A DNA stretch of 43,600 bases from an uncultured Clostridia bacterium (GCA_944362965.1 CALVTR010000004.1:1-43600); one strand, 5' to 3'; counted from the stretch's first letter, positions 26,506 to 35,494 are shown. Translations and numbers: made by a program. The notes: a model not told the origin generated them from the sequence alone.

Positions 26506-26944
26506 TAAGTAAATTATCTAATATCTCTAATGCATCTTGCATCTCTTTTAGTTTTAATTCTTTAGGAGTTATATCATCTAAATATATTAAAAAATTTCTA
26601 AATTCTATTATACTACCCTGCGCAACCATATCATTTAACATACACATAGTAACAAATCGTCTTATTTTTATTGAATCTTCTCCTAAGTATGTATTTGAGA
26701 TGCAATTCAATAATGGTAATAATTGATTTTTCACGTCTTCTGTTAAAATTATAACCTTATTATATACACTCTTTTCTATTTCGTTGTAAGCTTCTATTTC
26801 TTTTTTCTCCTTTTTTCGTTTAATTATCCTTGATATAACTTGAGCTAAAATTAAAATTAAATTGATAACAAATAATGGAGGAACAACAATAGATACAATT
26901 AGATAAAAAATAGCATACTCTGGGTCTAATTTTTTAAACTTCAT
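26489..26944 (-). CDS. Small membrane protein under Xre control, unknown function
   Basis: 151 residues. One or two closely spaced membrane helices at about 10-40 (YAIFYLIVSIVVPPLFVINL), then a Lys/Glu-rich stretch and a cytosolic helical domain of ~90 residues. Not recognised. Start preceded by AAAGGGGGGG. It is transcribed divergently from the xre gene. Its near-perfect promoter carries a 19-bp palindrome exactly in the spacer, so strong repression by the neighbouring Xre protein is expected. This gene-repressor pairing resembles stress-induced or toxin-like membrane cargo, but no toxin family was recognised. Confidence 0.75.
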   Translation of the reverse strand: MKFKKLDPEYAIFYLIVSIVVPPLFVINLILILAQVISRIIKRKKEKKEIEAYNEIEKSVYNKVIILTEDVKNQLLPLLNCISNTYLGEDSIKIRRFVTMCMLNDMVAQGSIIEFRNFLIYLDDITPKELKLKEMQDALEILDNLLKKTLS

Positions 26945-27046
26945 AAGATATCCCCCCCTTTAAACCTATAATAAAATAAATTTCAAATAAATAAAATATT
27001 AATCTTCCCATCCCCATTTTATTGTCCCTAACTTGCTTTCGACATC

Positions 27047-27075
27047 ATTATACTAGACAATTTGTCTAGTGTCAA
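27047..27075 (-). promoter_or_regulatory. Consensus promoter of the 151-residue gene
   Basis: On the minus strand TTGACA (27075-27070), 17 bases, TATAAT (27052-27047), all consensus. The spacer is the core of the palindromic operator. Confidence 0.9.
27052..27070. promoter_or_regulatory. Perfect palindromic operator O1
   Basis: ACTAGACAA-T-TTGTCTAGT, 9-bp arms around one base. A second, partial copy (AGACA-TTT-TGTCT, 27075-27087) has its centre 20 bp away, about two helical turns, and overlaps the candidate xre promoter. Probable binding sites of the Xre protein encoded at 27109. Confidence 0.88.
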
Positions 27076-27102
27076 GACATTTTGTCTAGTTTAGGTTAAA
27101 AT
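27074..27102 (+). promoter_or_regulatory. Candidate leaderless promoter of xre, overlapping operator O2
   Basis: AAGACA, 17-base spacer, TAAAAT, then only six bases to the ATG at 27109. The -35 and spacer are covered by the second operator copy, so the repressor would also act on itself. Confidence 0.5.
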
Positions 27103-27108
27103 TTTTAT

Positions 27109-27315
27109 ATGGATAAAATATTCTGTGATAATTTGAAATATTTAAGAAAAGATATAGGATTGACGCAAAAACAGGTTGCTGAAAAGCTTGGCGTTGTTGA
27201 AAGTTGCTATGCAAATTGGGAACAAGGACGAACTGAGCCTTCCATTGCAATGCTTAGAAAGTTATCTAAAATTTTGAAAGTCAGCATAGATGAAATGATA
27301 AATAATAGCATTTGA
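27109..27315 (+). CDS. Xre-family helix-turn-helix repressor
   Basis: 68 residues, little more than one HTH_3 domain: LKYLRKDIGLTQKQVAEKLG, then the recognition region VVESCYANWEQGRTEP, then LRKLSKILKVSIDEMINNSI. Such small Xre proteins bind palindromes as dimers, and two suitable sites lie immediately upstream. There is no Shine-Dalgarno; the nearest AGG is 13 bases away, so initiation is probably leaderless. It likely represses both itself and the divergent 151-residue membrane protein. Confidence 0.9.
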   Translation: MDKIFCDNLKYLRKDIGLTQKQVAEKLGVVESCYANWEQGRTEPSIAMLRKLSKILKVSIDEMINNSI

Positions 27316-27387
27316 GTTTTTTAATTATTTTCTACTATAATTCTTAATTTTAACTTAAAAACAATAACATTTTTATTTATTTATATA

Positions 27388-27449
27388 AAAAATAATGTAT
27401 CAGTAACCCTTCAAAGATAATTTTTAGGCTATTTTGATACATTATTTTT
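27388..27449 (-). terminator. Long-stem terminator-like structure after the first YugP gene
   Basis: A perfect 15-bp stem AAAAATAATGTATCA (27388-27402) with TGATACATTATTTTT (27435-27449) encloses 32 bases. T-rich ends on both sides allow it to stop transcription from either strand. Confidence 0.75.
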
Positions 27450-27468
27450 ATTTTATATATTATTTTTT

Positions 27469-28185
27469 TTAATCTCGTTTTGTCCACATAAGGAGAAGGA
27501 ATAAAAATCTTAAGAAATATGCCATGGATACGAGTAGTGATGCAACGTAGGTTAAAGATGCGGCGTTTAGCACCTTGTCTGTGGCTTGAACTTCGCTGTC
27601 GCTTGTGCAACCTAATTTTACAAGCAAATCTTTTGCACGAGACGATGCATTGACTTCAACTGGAAGTGTGATAAGGTTTGCAATCACAGCAACAGCATAA
27701 AGAGCCACTGAAATATATATGACAAGCGGACCTGCTATGCCAAGTAAAAATATTTGAAGCAGTATTCCAACTATTAAAAGTGGCATAATCATACGAGAGA
27801 TAAGATTGCTTGCTTTGACAACAGTTTGTCTTACCTTAAACGGTGCATAGTTCTCGGCATGTTGGAGTGCGTGTCCGAACTCGTGCGCAACAATGGCTTG
27901 AGCGGCTATTGATTTTGAATTAAAGTTTTCTTGTGATATGTTTAGGCTTCTGTCTGTTGGGTCATAGTGGTCGGTTAGTCTTCCGTTACACTGCCTTACC
28001 ATTAAATTCAAATCATAATCTGACGACAATTTTTCAGCAAGCTGACCGCCCGTCATATCAAGTGATGATAATTTTTCTTTATTTTCTTCATAGGCATTGT
28101 TAACTTTCACCTGTGCAACAAGTGCAATTATTACCGAAATTATTATCACTACACCTGAAACAATATATCCTATATAGTATCCCAT
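27469..28185 (-). CDS. Membrane zinc metallopeptidase, YugP family
   Basis: 238 residues. N-terminal membrane helix (about 5-26), then the zinc site HEFGHALQH (H101, E102, H105) with a probable third ligand E178 in the family block PVEVNASSRAKDLL. Two or three further helices (about 132-175 and 205-232) complete the fold. YugP-like proteins are putative membrane proteases of Bacillota with poorly known substrates. AAGGAG lies upstream of ATG at 28185. The next gene upstream encodes a related but diverged protease on the same strand. Confidence 0.92.
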   Translation of the reverse strand: MGYYIGYIVSGVVIIISVIIALVAQVKVNNAYEENKEKLSSLDMTGGQLAEKLSSDYDLNLMVRQCNGRLTDHYDPTDRSLNISQENFNSKSIAAQAIVAHEFGHALQHAENYAPFKVRQTVVKASNLISRMIMPLLIVGILLQIFLLGIAGPLVIYISVALYAVAVIANLITLPVEVNASSRAKDLLVKLGCTSDSEVQATDKVLNAASLTYVASLLVSMAYFLRFLFLLLMWTKRD

Positions 28186-28354
28186 TGCAAATTCTCCTTA
28201 TATACTTTCCATAAAAATATTTATTATAATAAATTTTACTAATTTTTTATTGATTTTTCCTTTATTTTTTTATTTTTTCTTTAATTTTTATTATTTTTTT
28301 ATTTTTAATATATTTTTTAAAATTTTTTATTATTTATTCAATATTTTATTTATA

Positions 28355-29065
28355 TTAAAATAATTTTGATTTTTTTGATAGTGCTGTCCAGCCTAAGATT
28401 AGTCTTAAAAAGTCTGCCCAATAGGTAAGCCTTGCATCCTTCAAAAATCTTTTTGCCTTTTTAAGTTCACCTTCTGAAAGGTATTCTTCAAGCATCTTAA
28501 TCGCCTTTTTTGATGCGTCTTTTTCTATGGAAATTGTTAAAAGTTTTGTAAAAAGTGAAAGAACAAATATTCCAGCAGCGCATCCAAGAAGTATGAAACT
28601 TATATTGAAATAATCTTCACCTAAGATAAGCATAACAACGCCAGCAATTAAAAGAAGTGGTAAAAATACACCAATAATTTTTCCAAAAGCTTTTAAGAAA
28701 TGCAAGCGTTTAAGTTTCCCACCTTCCTTATCTTGTTTTGCATGCCCTAGTTCATGAGCAATGATTGTGATTGATGCCAGTGAATTTTTGTTTAGTGTGT
28801 TTGTTGACAAAAATAGTTTTCCTTTGCTATAGGCGTCGCCTGCAAGTTGAGAGATTTGAATAAATTGAAGTTTTCCATCAAACTCGTTATGATTTATATA
28901 ATTTATAAAATCATATATTGACAAATCTCCTTGCAGCGGAACTTTATCAAGTTCTTGATAGCGTTGCAAAAACCTATCGTATGCAAAATTTGCTATTGCA
29001 AGCAAAAAACATAACAAAACGCCAAATGCTATCACAGCTATAATGATAATCCATGTTGTGCTCAT
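28355..29065 (-). CDS. Second, diverged membrane zinc metallopeptidase (YugP-like)
   Basis: 236 residues with the same layout as its neighbour: N-terminal helix (about 4-28), HELGHAKQD (H104, E105, H108), central helices (about 128-175) and a possible third ligand E181 in IEKDASKKAIKML. Identity with the neighbouring YugP protein is low outside these motifs, so the pair is an old duplication or two distinct subfamilies. No Shine-Dalgarno is visible; TATAAA lies eight bases before the ATG, with TTGATA 15 bases further up, so a leaderless transcript is possible. The 169 bases between the two genes are nearly pure A/T. Confidence 0.85.
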   Translation of the reverse strand: MSTTWIIIIAVIAFGVLLCFLLAIANFAYDRFLQRYQELDKVPLQGDLSIYDFINYINHNEFDGKLQFIQISQLAGDAYSKGKLFLSTNTLNKNSLASITIIAHELGHAKQDKEGGKLKRLHFLKAFGKIIGVFLPLLLIAGVVMLILGEDYFNISFILLGCAAGIFVLSLFTKLLTISIEKDASKKAIKMLEEYLSEGELKKAKRFLKDARLTYWADFLRLILGWTALSKKSKLF

Positions 29066-29176
29066 ATTATTATTTTATATTTTTTTAAAGTTTTTATCAA
29101 GTAAATGATAGTTTTTTAAGCGTTATGATTGGCTAAATCAAATATTTTTAATATTTTTAAAAGTTTTTATGATTTT

Positions 29177-31078
29177 TTACGTTATCAAAACGACAGTTAT
29201 GCCAACTTGCAAACTCGTGCCAGCAGGCGGGAGCTGTGACGTGATATATTCGCCTTCGCCATCAAGCTCATAATAAAGTCCAAGATTTTTTAGTGCTACC
29301 GCTGCGTCTGCAAGGCTCAAACCTACGACATTCGGCATATCTACATATTCTATAACCACGCTTTCATCTTGTTTAGGCTCGTTGAGATAGTCAAATAAAT
29401 TACTAAATACTATCTTGCCATAAGGTGCGGCAACTATACTTCCATAATACGCCCCTGCACTCGGCTCGTCAACCATAATAAAGACAATATATTCTGGGTC
29501 GTCTGCTGGGTAAGTGCCTATAAAACTTGAGATATACTTGCCCTGTGCTATACCGCCACTTTCGCTATATTTCTGAGCTGTTCCTGTTTTGCCGCCAACA
29601 TTATAGCCTTCAACAAAGGTATATTTGCCTGTTTTGTTTTCAGCAAGTTCTAGAAGGTAATTGACTGTTTGAGATGTTTCGCTGCTGACAACACCTGTTG
29701 ACCTGACGCTGCTTTCTATTGTTTGTGTTTCGCCGCTTGTGGCATCTGTGATTGAACTTAATATATGTGGTTCGTTGTAGGTGCCGCCATTTACAATTGC
29801 TGCAACTGCAGTCAAAAGCTGAATTGGAGTGAGTGCAACTGCATGACCAAAGCCCATACGAGCTAGGTCAACCGTTCTGACCTGAGATTTTGCCATAAGC
29901 ATTCCGCTGCCTTCGCCAGAGATGTCTATGCCCGTCTGCTGACCAAGTCCAAATTTCTCCATATATTCATAGAATCTATCAACGCCAAGTCTAAGAGCAA
30001 GGTCCATAAAGCAGCAGTTGCATGAATTAGAGAAGGCTTCTGCAAGTGTTTGATTGCCGTGACCTATTGTTTTCCAACATTTTATTCGCTCGCCGTCTAT
30101 AATTCTGTAACCCGGACAATAAAAGGTGTCGTCAAGGCTGCATACCCCTGCTTCAAGTGCGGCGGCAACCGTCAATATTTTAAAGGTTGAGCCTGGCTCG
30201 TAAATATCCGTGACAAGTTTTACGCGACTTTGGTCAAAGAGTGCTTCTAGGTCATCACGCGGCACATCGTTAAGGTCAAAACTTGGCTTGCTTGAAATTG
30301 ATAAAATTTCCCCTGTTTTTGCGTTCATGATAAGTCCTGAAACGTTCTTTGCCTGCTGCTCTTCCATAATCTGCTCAAGAACCTGTTCTAGAATAAGTTG
30401 CATTTTGCTGTCTATTGTTAGGGTTATACTGCTACCCGCCGTTGCAGGATAATAGTATCTTAAGCTTCCGCCTATCTCCTTGCCTTGAAGGTCACTTTGC
30501 ACATAGCTATAGCCGTCTGTGCCACTTAATATATCGTTGTAATATGCTTCAACACCCGTTTGACCAACATTATCTATGCTGATAAATCCGAGCACCTGCG
30601 TTAAAAGATTGCCGTTTGGATAGTATCTATCGCTATTTTCCGCAAGATACACACCGTCAAGCTTATGATTGTATATTGCTTCTGCCGTTTCGCCGTCAAC
30701 CTGCATCTTTATTAGCACTTCGCTGACATTTTTGTTGCTGATTTTTTGGTAGACTGAAGAAAAATCTAGGGCAAGCTCTTGTGACAAAATGGACGCGACT
30801 TTGCTTGGCGACGTGACTTCCCTTGCTCTGACGTATACATTATAGGTTGTATAGCTGACGGCAAGTGTTGAGCCTGTTGTGTCATAGATAGTGCCACGTG
30901 GTGCGACTATTGAAAGGTCTCTTGTCCACTGGTCCGTTGCCCTGAGTTGAAGGCTTTTGCCGTTTATCACCTGTATTACAAATAATCTAACAATTAGGGC
31001 ACAAAAAATAAAGGATATTACCAAGAGAATTGCTAATATCCTTTTCTTTAATGAAAATAATGTGAATTTTTTTTGCAA
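29177..31078 (-). CDS. Class B penicillin-binding protein with PASTA domain (FtsI/SpoVD-like)
   Basis: 633 residues. Membrane anchor at about 13-36, dimerisation domain, then transpeptidase motifs S297-T-F-K300, S352-C-N354 and K497-T-G499, and a single C-terminal PASTA domain (about 571-633). It cross-links septal peptidoglycan, or cortex if it is the SpoVD member. The start codon is TTG at 31078, two bases after the stop of the FtsL-like gene, with GGAGG seven bases upstream inside the end of that gene; coupling is likely. Its position after rsmH and an FtsL-like gene is that of ftsI/pbpB in the division cluster. No strong terminator follows. Confidence 0.93.
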   Translation of the reverse strand: MQKKFTLFSLKKRILAILLVISFIFCALIVRLFVIQVINGKSLQLRATDQWTRDLSIVAPRGTIYDTTGSTLAVSYTTYNVYVRAREVTSPSKVASILSQELALDFSSVYQKISNKNVSEVLIKMQVDGETAEAIYNHKLDGVYLAENSDRYYPNGNLLTQVLGFISIDNVGQTGVEAYYNDILSGTDGYSYVQSDLQGKEIGGSLRYYYPATAGSSITLTIDSKMQLILEQVLEQIMEEQQAKNVSGLIMNAKTGEILSISSKPSFDLNDVPRDDLEALFDQSRVKLVTDIYEPGSTFKILTVAAALEAGVCSLDDTFYCPGYRIIDGERIKCWKTIGHGNQTLAEAFSNSCNCCFMDLALRLGVDRFYEYMEKFGLGQQTGIDISGEGSGMLMAKSQVRTVDLARMGFGHAVALTPIQLLTAVAAIVNGGTYNEPHILSSITDATSGETQTIESSVRSTGVVSSETSQTVNYLLELAENKTGKYTFVEGYNVGGKTGTAQKYSESGGIAQGKYISSFIGTYPADDPEYIVFIMVDEPSAGAYYGSIVAAPYGKIVFSNLFDYLNEPKQDESVVIEYVDMPNVVGLSLADAAVALKNLGLYYELDGEGEYITSQLPPAGTSLQVGITVVLIT

Positions 31079-31080
31079 GA

Positions 31081-31830
31081 CTAGCCTCCAAACAGCCCTG
31101 CTATGAAATTACAAAATCTATCAAACCAATTCGATTGCTCGCCGATGGAACTTGGTGGAAATTCGTCTTTAGGTATGGTCTGGAAAAGATTTTCCATGTT
31201 TTCGCCATTGGTGGCATCTAGGTTGTGCAGATTGTTGAGATAAGATATCAAATTCATATCATATTCTGTTGAAATATCACTTATCTGACCACCTAAATTA
31301 TCAAGGGTTGCAATATTTATTATTCCCCACACCCCAAAGATTGCAAACAAAATTGCAATTATTATGTTTTTAACCTTGCTTGTTTTAGGTTTTACTTTGC
31401 TTTGCGATTGTTGCTCTTCTAGCTTAAATATCTTTCCACGTTGCTCTGGTGATAGCTCTTCTATAAAATCATAGTTCGGTCTTTCAATGATAGTAGACGG
31501 CTCACTTGCTGACAAAGTTTGCTCCTCGTCCTCATCTTCAGGCTCATGATCTGGTTCTTCTGTAGGCTCTTCTTCGAAATGTTCGCCGCTCAGCTCTGCA
31601 TATTTTTTTTCAAGTCTTTCGCTAAGAGCATTATTTGGAAATGCTTTTGCTGAAAATGCACTAGGACTTGTTCTTGAGCGTTTTTTCTCGCTTTGCACTT
31701 TTGTTTCAGGTTGAGTATCAGCTATAGTTGTGTTTTCGCTTGGAACACTGCCCTTTTGCTCTAAAAACTTTTCTTCTATCTTTTTCTTTTGCTCTTTTTC
31801 TATTTCAGCAAGTAAGGTCTTCTCATCCAT
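31081..31830 (-). CDS. FtsL-like bitopic division protein with long acidic cytosolic tail
   Basis: 249 residues. A single membrane helix lies at about 154-175 (IIIAILFAIFGVWGIINIA). The ~70 residues after it would be outside. The ~150 residues before it are charged, with a Glu/Asp-rich run at about 85-105. The identification as FtsL-like rests mainly on position, between rsmH and a class B PBP where ftsL sits in Bacillota; the outer part does not show a clear leucine-zipper coiled coil. The cytosolic tail is far longer than in ordinary FtsL (whole protein about 100-120 residues). Start preceded by GGAAGGGGG. Confidence 0.6.
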   Translation of the reverse strand: MDEKTLLAEIEKEQKKKIEEKFLEQKGSVPSENTTIADTQPETKVQSEKKRSRTSPSAFSAKAFPNNALSERLEKKYAELSGEHFEEEPTEEPDHEPEDEDEEQTLSASEPSTIIERPNYDFIEELSPEQRGKIFKLEEQQSQSKVKPKTSKVKNIIIAILFAIFGVWGIINIATLDNLGGQISDISTEYDMNLISYLNNLHNLDATNGENMENLFQTIPKDEFPPSSIGEQSNWFDRFCNFIAGLFGG

Positions 31831-31878
31831 ATTATATTTACCCCCTTCCTGTTATATTACATGATTTTTATCTATATT

Positions 31879-32814
31879 TTAAAGTTTTTCAACTATTCTT
31901 AGTTTTGCACTGCTGCTGCGTGGATTGTTTTTTAGTTCTTCCGCTCCTGCCGTGATTGGCTTTTTGCTTACAAGTTTCACAGACTTTTTATGCCCGCAAA
32001 TACAAACAGGTGTTTTTGGCGGACATAGGCAATCTGTGGCTTCTTCTTTAAACACATTTTTGACTATGCGGTCTTCAAGGCTATGGAAGGTTATAACAGC
32101 TCCGCGTCCACCGCTTGACAGCATTGAAAGAAGCTCTTTTAGAAGGCTGTCAAGCCCGCTAAGTTCTCCATTCACTTCAATCCTTATTGCCTGAAAGGTC
32201 TTTTTTGAAACACCACCTTTGCCATATATCACTTTTTTAGGAAAACTCTCTTCTATGATATTTTTAAGCTCGGTTGTTGTTTCAATAGGCTTTATTTTGC
32301 GATATTTTATTATATTTTCAACTATTTTGCGAGCGTTGCTCTCTTCGCCATATTTATACAAGATATCTAAAAGCCTTTCCTTTGAGTAGTAGTTCACCAC
32401 TTGAAAAGCATCAAGGTCTTGCTCTGTGTCCATACGCATATCAAGTCTGCCTTCATGCAAAAAGCTAAAACCACGCTCTGCCGTGTCTATTTGATAAGAA
32501 CTTACTCCAAGGTCTATCAAAAAGCCGTCTATTTTATTTACGCCCATTTCCTGCAAAAGCTTTGGCGAGTCTTTATAGTTTGCATGAATTATTGTCACAT
32601 TTTTATTGTTTTTAAACCTTTCTAGGCAAACTTTTACTGCATCGGCATCTCTATCGAAGCCATATAGGTGACCTTTCGCTGATAGTTTTTCTATTATTTT
32701 TGAAGAATGTCCACCGCCACCTATAGTGCAATCGACATAGATGCCATCGGGTTTGATATCAAGTCCTTCTATAACTTCATAAAGCATCACAGGAATATGT
32801 TTAAATTCAGTCAT
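31879..32814 (-). CDS. rsmH: 16S rRNA (cytosine-1402 N4)-methyltransferase
   Basis: 311 residues from ATG at 32814, chosen because AAGGAC lies just upstream and the conserved start MTEFKHIPVMLYEVIEGL begins here; an in-frame upstream ATG overlaps the preceding gene. The SAM-binding motif YVDCTIGGGGHSSKI, then DRDADAV, IDGFLIDLGVSSYQID and the C-terminal FHSLEDRIVKNVF are all intact. It also has the CLCPPKTPVCICG segment common in Bacillota RsmH. First recognisable gene of the division cluster, 16 bases after the CvpA-like gene. Confidence 0.97.
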   Translation of the reverse strand: MTEFKHIPVMLYEVIEGLDIKPDGIYVDCTIGGGGHSSKIIEKLSAKGHLYGFDRDADAVKVCLERFKNNKNVTIIHANYKDSPKLLQEMGVNKIDGFLIDLGVSSYQIDTAERGFSFLHEGRLDMRMDTEQDLDAFQVVNYYSKERLLDILYKYGEESNARKIVENIIKYRKIKPIETTTELKNIIEESFPKKVIYGKGGVSKKTFQAIRIEVNGELSGLDSLLKELLSMLSSGGRGAVITFHSLEDRIVKNVFKEEATDCLCPPKTPVCICGHKKSVKLVSKKPITAGAEELKNNPRSSSAKLRIVEKL

Positions 32815-32830
32815 CTTTCGTCCTTTTAGT

Positions 32831-35350
32831 TTACAAGCTTTCAAGTTCTTCTATCATATTGAAGAGTTCTGTAAAATTGATATATGGATAATTCTCTTCA
32901 GCAAGCATTTGTTGAAGGTCGCTAGAAAGTGCTATCACGTCTTGATATTCGGTCTTTATAGTTGCAAGAATATTGTCGTAAACACCCTTGAATGCACCTG
33001 TCTCCTGTTTCTCTGAAAGCACCTGTCTATAAGCATTTTGTTGCATGCTAGTTAAAAACTCTCCAAGAAGCGATTTATCTATATCTCTTAAGCCTATGCC
33101 TTCGCTATAGACCTTATTAAGCTCTAAGAAGTTTGAAAGAATGTTGCATATTTCGTCTGCTTGGTCTTCACTGCTACCTTCAATTAAGGTTACACCGCTT
33201 AGGTCTATTGTGTTTGCGGCTATAGTTATTCCATCTACAACGTCTGTGATTGTTGCAAAGAGATCATCCCTTAAAGCAGATGTTGATTTTGCATAGAGCA
33301 CAGGTTTTACAACGTTTGTAAGAGTATCTTCTGTAAGATTATTTATTATAGATTGCACGTCTCCATTGAAAGCGAGTTCTAGATATGTGACATCTCCAAG
33401 AGTGAGATTATTTAGCGTTACAAGAAGATCTGAGATATAACCTAGATCATTCTTCCAATCTTGATAACTTGTCAAGAGTGTAAAGTCTACAACATTGTTT
33501 TGTATTGGCTGTAACATCTCTTCAACCACAAAGGTCTTTGTTGGTTCAACTTGAGAAAGTGGAAGTATAATCTCGCTTAAAAGGGTTTCTTTGCCCTCTT
33601 GTGACAAAATTGACGCAAGCTCGCTCATAAGAGATAAAGTATCTTGAGAGTTATTCAAAACGTCATAGAGATTATTCTCTTTAATTTGTGTAAGAGCTGG
33701 CGTGATAAAGCCAAATAAATCGCTGTAATTTTTGATTTCAACCGCTTGTCCTTCTGCGTCATACACTTCTGTTGTTGGAAGCGAAATGTTGTAATTTCCA
33801 AGAAGGTTATCAATTATAGACTGACCATCTGCATTGTAGAATAGCTTTATTGCCCTTGCCTCGTCAATTAAATTGCCAAGTGCTGAAGTTATATTCTCAA
33901 TATCAATACTGTCATCACTAATCAAAATGCTAGGGTCTTCTGCCACTTCTATGACGTCAACTTGGTTTGATAAATCACTATAATCTTTAACCACATTTAC
34001 AACTGACGTTGAAAGACTATCCCAATCTTGCTCGCTCCAAGTGCTTGTGTCCACGCTTATTGGTTCTAATTCAACACTTTGAGAAAGCTCGTCAAGAAGC
34101 ATCTCTGTAAGCGGCGCGATCGCATCACGAACAAGGTTGACGTCAAGTGCACTTGCAAGGGTTTCTTCTGTTGTTTGAATATAACGGTCACTTATAAGCA
34201 AATCCATCATATCTGTCAATGACGTATTTGACGACATGGTCATAATTTCATCTAAAAGTCCATTTTGTGCTGCCGTTTTCACTGTTTGGAATATATATTT
34301 CACGTCGTGAGTGAAATATTGTTCAAGCATATCATGATTTTCTGCATATTCTTGTAATTTCACTTGAATTGGTGACAAAATTTCTTGAATTTGTGATAAA
34401 TTCTCACTTTCAGAAATAAATGGATATTCTTGATAATTTTGAATTATATCGTTTGCTAGGTCTACTATTATGCCTTTAAAAAGTCCACCATCTATAAAAT
34501 TGTTTACATAATCTTCAAGTTTATCATAATCAACGTCGCTGAAGTTTACATTTGCTTCGGTAGTTGCTATTTGATATGCCATGTTGGCAAGTGGATAAAG
34601 ATTTTCTATCTCTTCTCTTAAGTAAATAGTGTTTTCTTCAACGTCTATTTGTGTGTAATAGTCAAAAGTGGCATTGTCAAGCCCGAATATACCACAAACT
34701 TTAATTAAAGCGTTGTTCTCAAGCCCTGTCAAAATTTCATCAACTTCTGCTGGCACTTCGTCAAGAATTGAACTTGTTGCCACTTCGCTGTTTGTTACAA
34801 AAACTTCATTACACTTTGCTGTGCCATACACTCCAATAAGTCCTGCAAGTGGCATAAAGGCAAAGATTGTAAGAAGAAAGGTCTTTACAAGTCCAACCCC
34901 TGCACCCCACCAACGATGTTTGCTTTCACCTTCTGGAGTTTTAAGTGTGAATGAAACTATAATTCTATAAATGATATACATTAGAAGTTCTATTGCACAG
35001 GTCACAAGTATAAACACAAGCACATTTGCAAGTGCTGATGGCAAAGCTTCAATAAACGACTCCATATTTGGATTTCTTGTGATAAGGGCTGAAATTGTTT
35101 CATCTTCCTTCAATGCTTCAATAATCACTTGACTGAGCGACATTTGCGTGCCATTGTTATCAATTTGAATCCCCATGATAGCATTTGTGATTGCAGGTGT
35201 CACAAAGAAGGCAATTATTATGCCCACAACAGAAAATATGAGATTGGCTGTTGACCTTTTAAGTCCTCTCCAAAATCCCACGAAAAAACCTATCACTAAG
35301 ATTACTACAAAAAATATAGATACAATCCAACCTATTGCAGATGCACTCAT
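32831..35350 (-). CDS. CvpA-like membrane protein with very long helical extension
   Basis: 839 residues. The N-terminal ~190 residues contain about four membrane helices (near 7-28, 35-55, 105-130, 155-178) and the CvpA-type opening GFFVGFWRGLKRSTANLIFSVVG. The remaining ~650 residues are acidic, Leu/Ile/Asn-rich and almost wholly helical, without enzyme motifs, and should lie on one side of the membrane. CvpA/YshB proteins are usually ~170-200 residues, so the extension is unusual. AAAGGAG precedes the ATG. It lies where mraZ would be expected, ahead of rsmH, and is probably co-transcribed with the division genes. Confidence 0.8.
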   Translation of the reverse strand: MSASAIGWIVSIFFVVILVIGFFVGFWRGLKRSTANLIFSVVGIIIAFFVTPAITNAIMGIQIDNNGTQMSLSQVIIEALKEDETISALITRNPNMESFIEALPSALANVLVFILVTCAIELLMYIIYRIIVSFTLKTPEGESKHRWWGAGVGLVKTFLLTIFAFMPLAGLIGVYGTAKCNEVFVTNSEVATSSILDEVPAEVDEILTGLENNALIKVCGIFGLDNATFDYYTQIDVEENTIYLREEIENLYPLANMAYQIATTEANVNFSDVDYDKLEDYVNNFIDGGLFKGIIVDLANDIIQNYQEYPFISESENLSQIQEILSPIQVKLQEYAENHDMLEQYFTHDVKYIFQTVKTAAQNGLLDEIMTMSSNTSLTDMMDLLISDRYIQTTEETLASALDVNLVRDAIAPLTEMLLDELSQSVELEPISVDTSTWSEQDWDSLSTSVVNVVKDYSDLSNQVDVIEVAEDPSILISDDSIDIENITSALGNLIDEARAIKLFYNADGQSIIDNLLGNYNISLPTTEVYDAEGQAVEIKNYSDLFGFITPALTQIKENNLYDVLNNSQDTLSLMSELASILSQEGKETLLSEIILPLSQVEPTKTFVVEEMLQPIQNNVVDFTLLTSYQDWKNDLGYISDLLVTLNNLTLGDVTYLELAFNGDVQSIINNLTEDTLTNVVKPVLYAKSTSALRDDLFATITDVVDGITIAANTIDLSGVTLIEGSSEDQADEICNILSNFLELNKVYSEGIGLRDIDKSLLGEFLTSMQQNAYRQVLSEKQETGAFKGVYDNILATIKTEYQDVIALSSDLQQMLAEENYPYINFTELFNMIEELESL

Positions 35351-35467
35351 ATAAATCTCCTTTAACTATATGATACCATTTTTAACATTTTTTTCTCAAA
35401 TTATTTTGAATACTTTTATAATTTTTATCAATATTTTTGTCGGCAAGGATTTTGCTGTAAACGAAAA

Positions 35468-35494
35468 TGAAGTGAAAAACATATTTTCACTTCA
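35468..35494 (-). terminator. Hairpin after metG
   Basis: Stem TGAAGTGAAAA / TTTTCACTTCA (11 bp, five-base loop). The T-tract on the minus side is short (ATTTTCGTTT), so termination may be partial. On the plus side a T-rich stretch follows. Confidence 0.55.

Noticed and set aside
32815-32844. Upstream in-frame ATG for rsmH
   Set aside because: It lies inside the end of the CvpA-like gene and has no ribosome site; the ATG at 32814 has AAGGAC.
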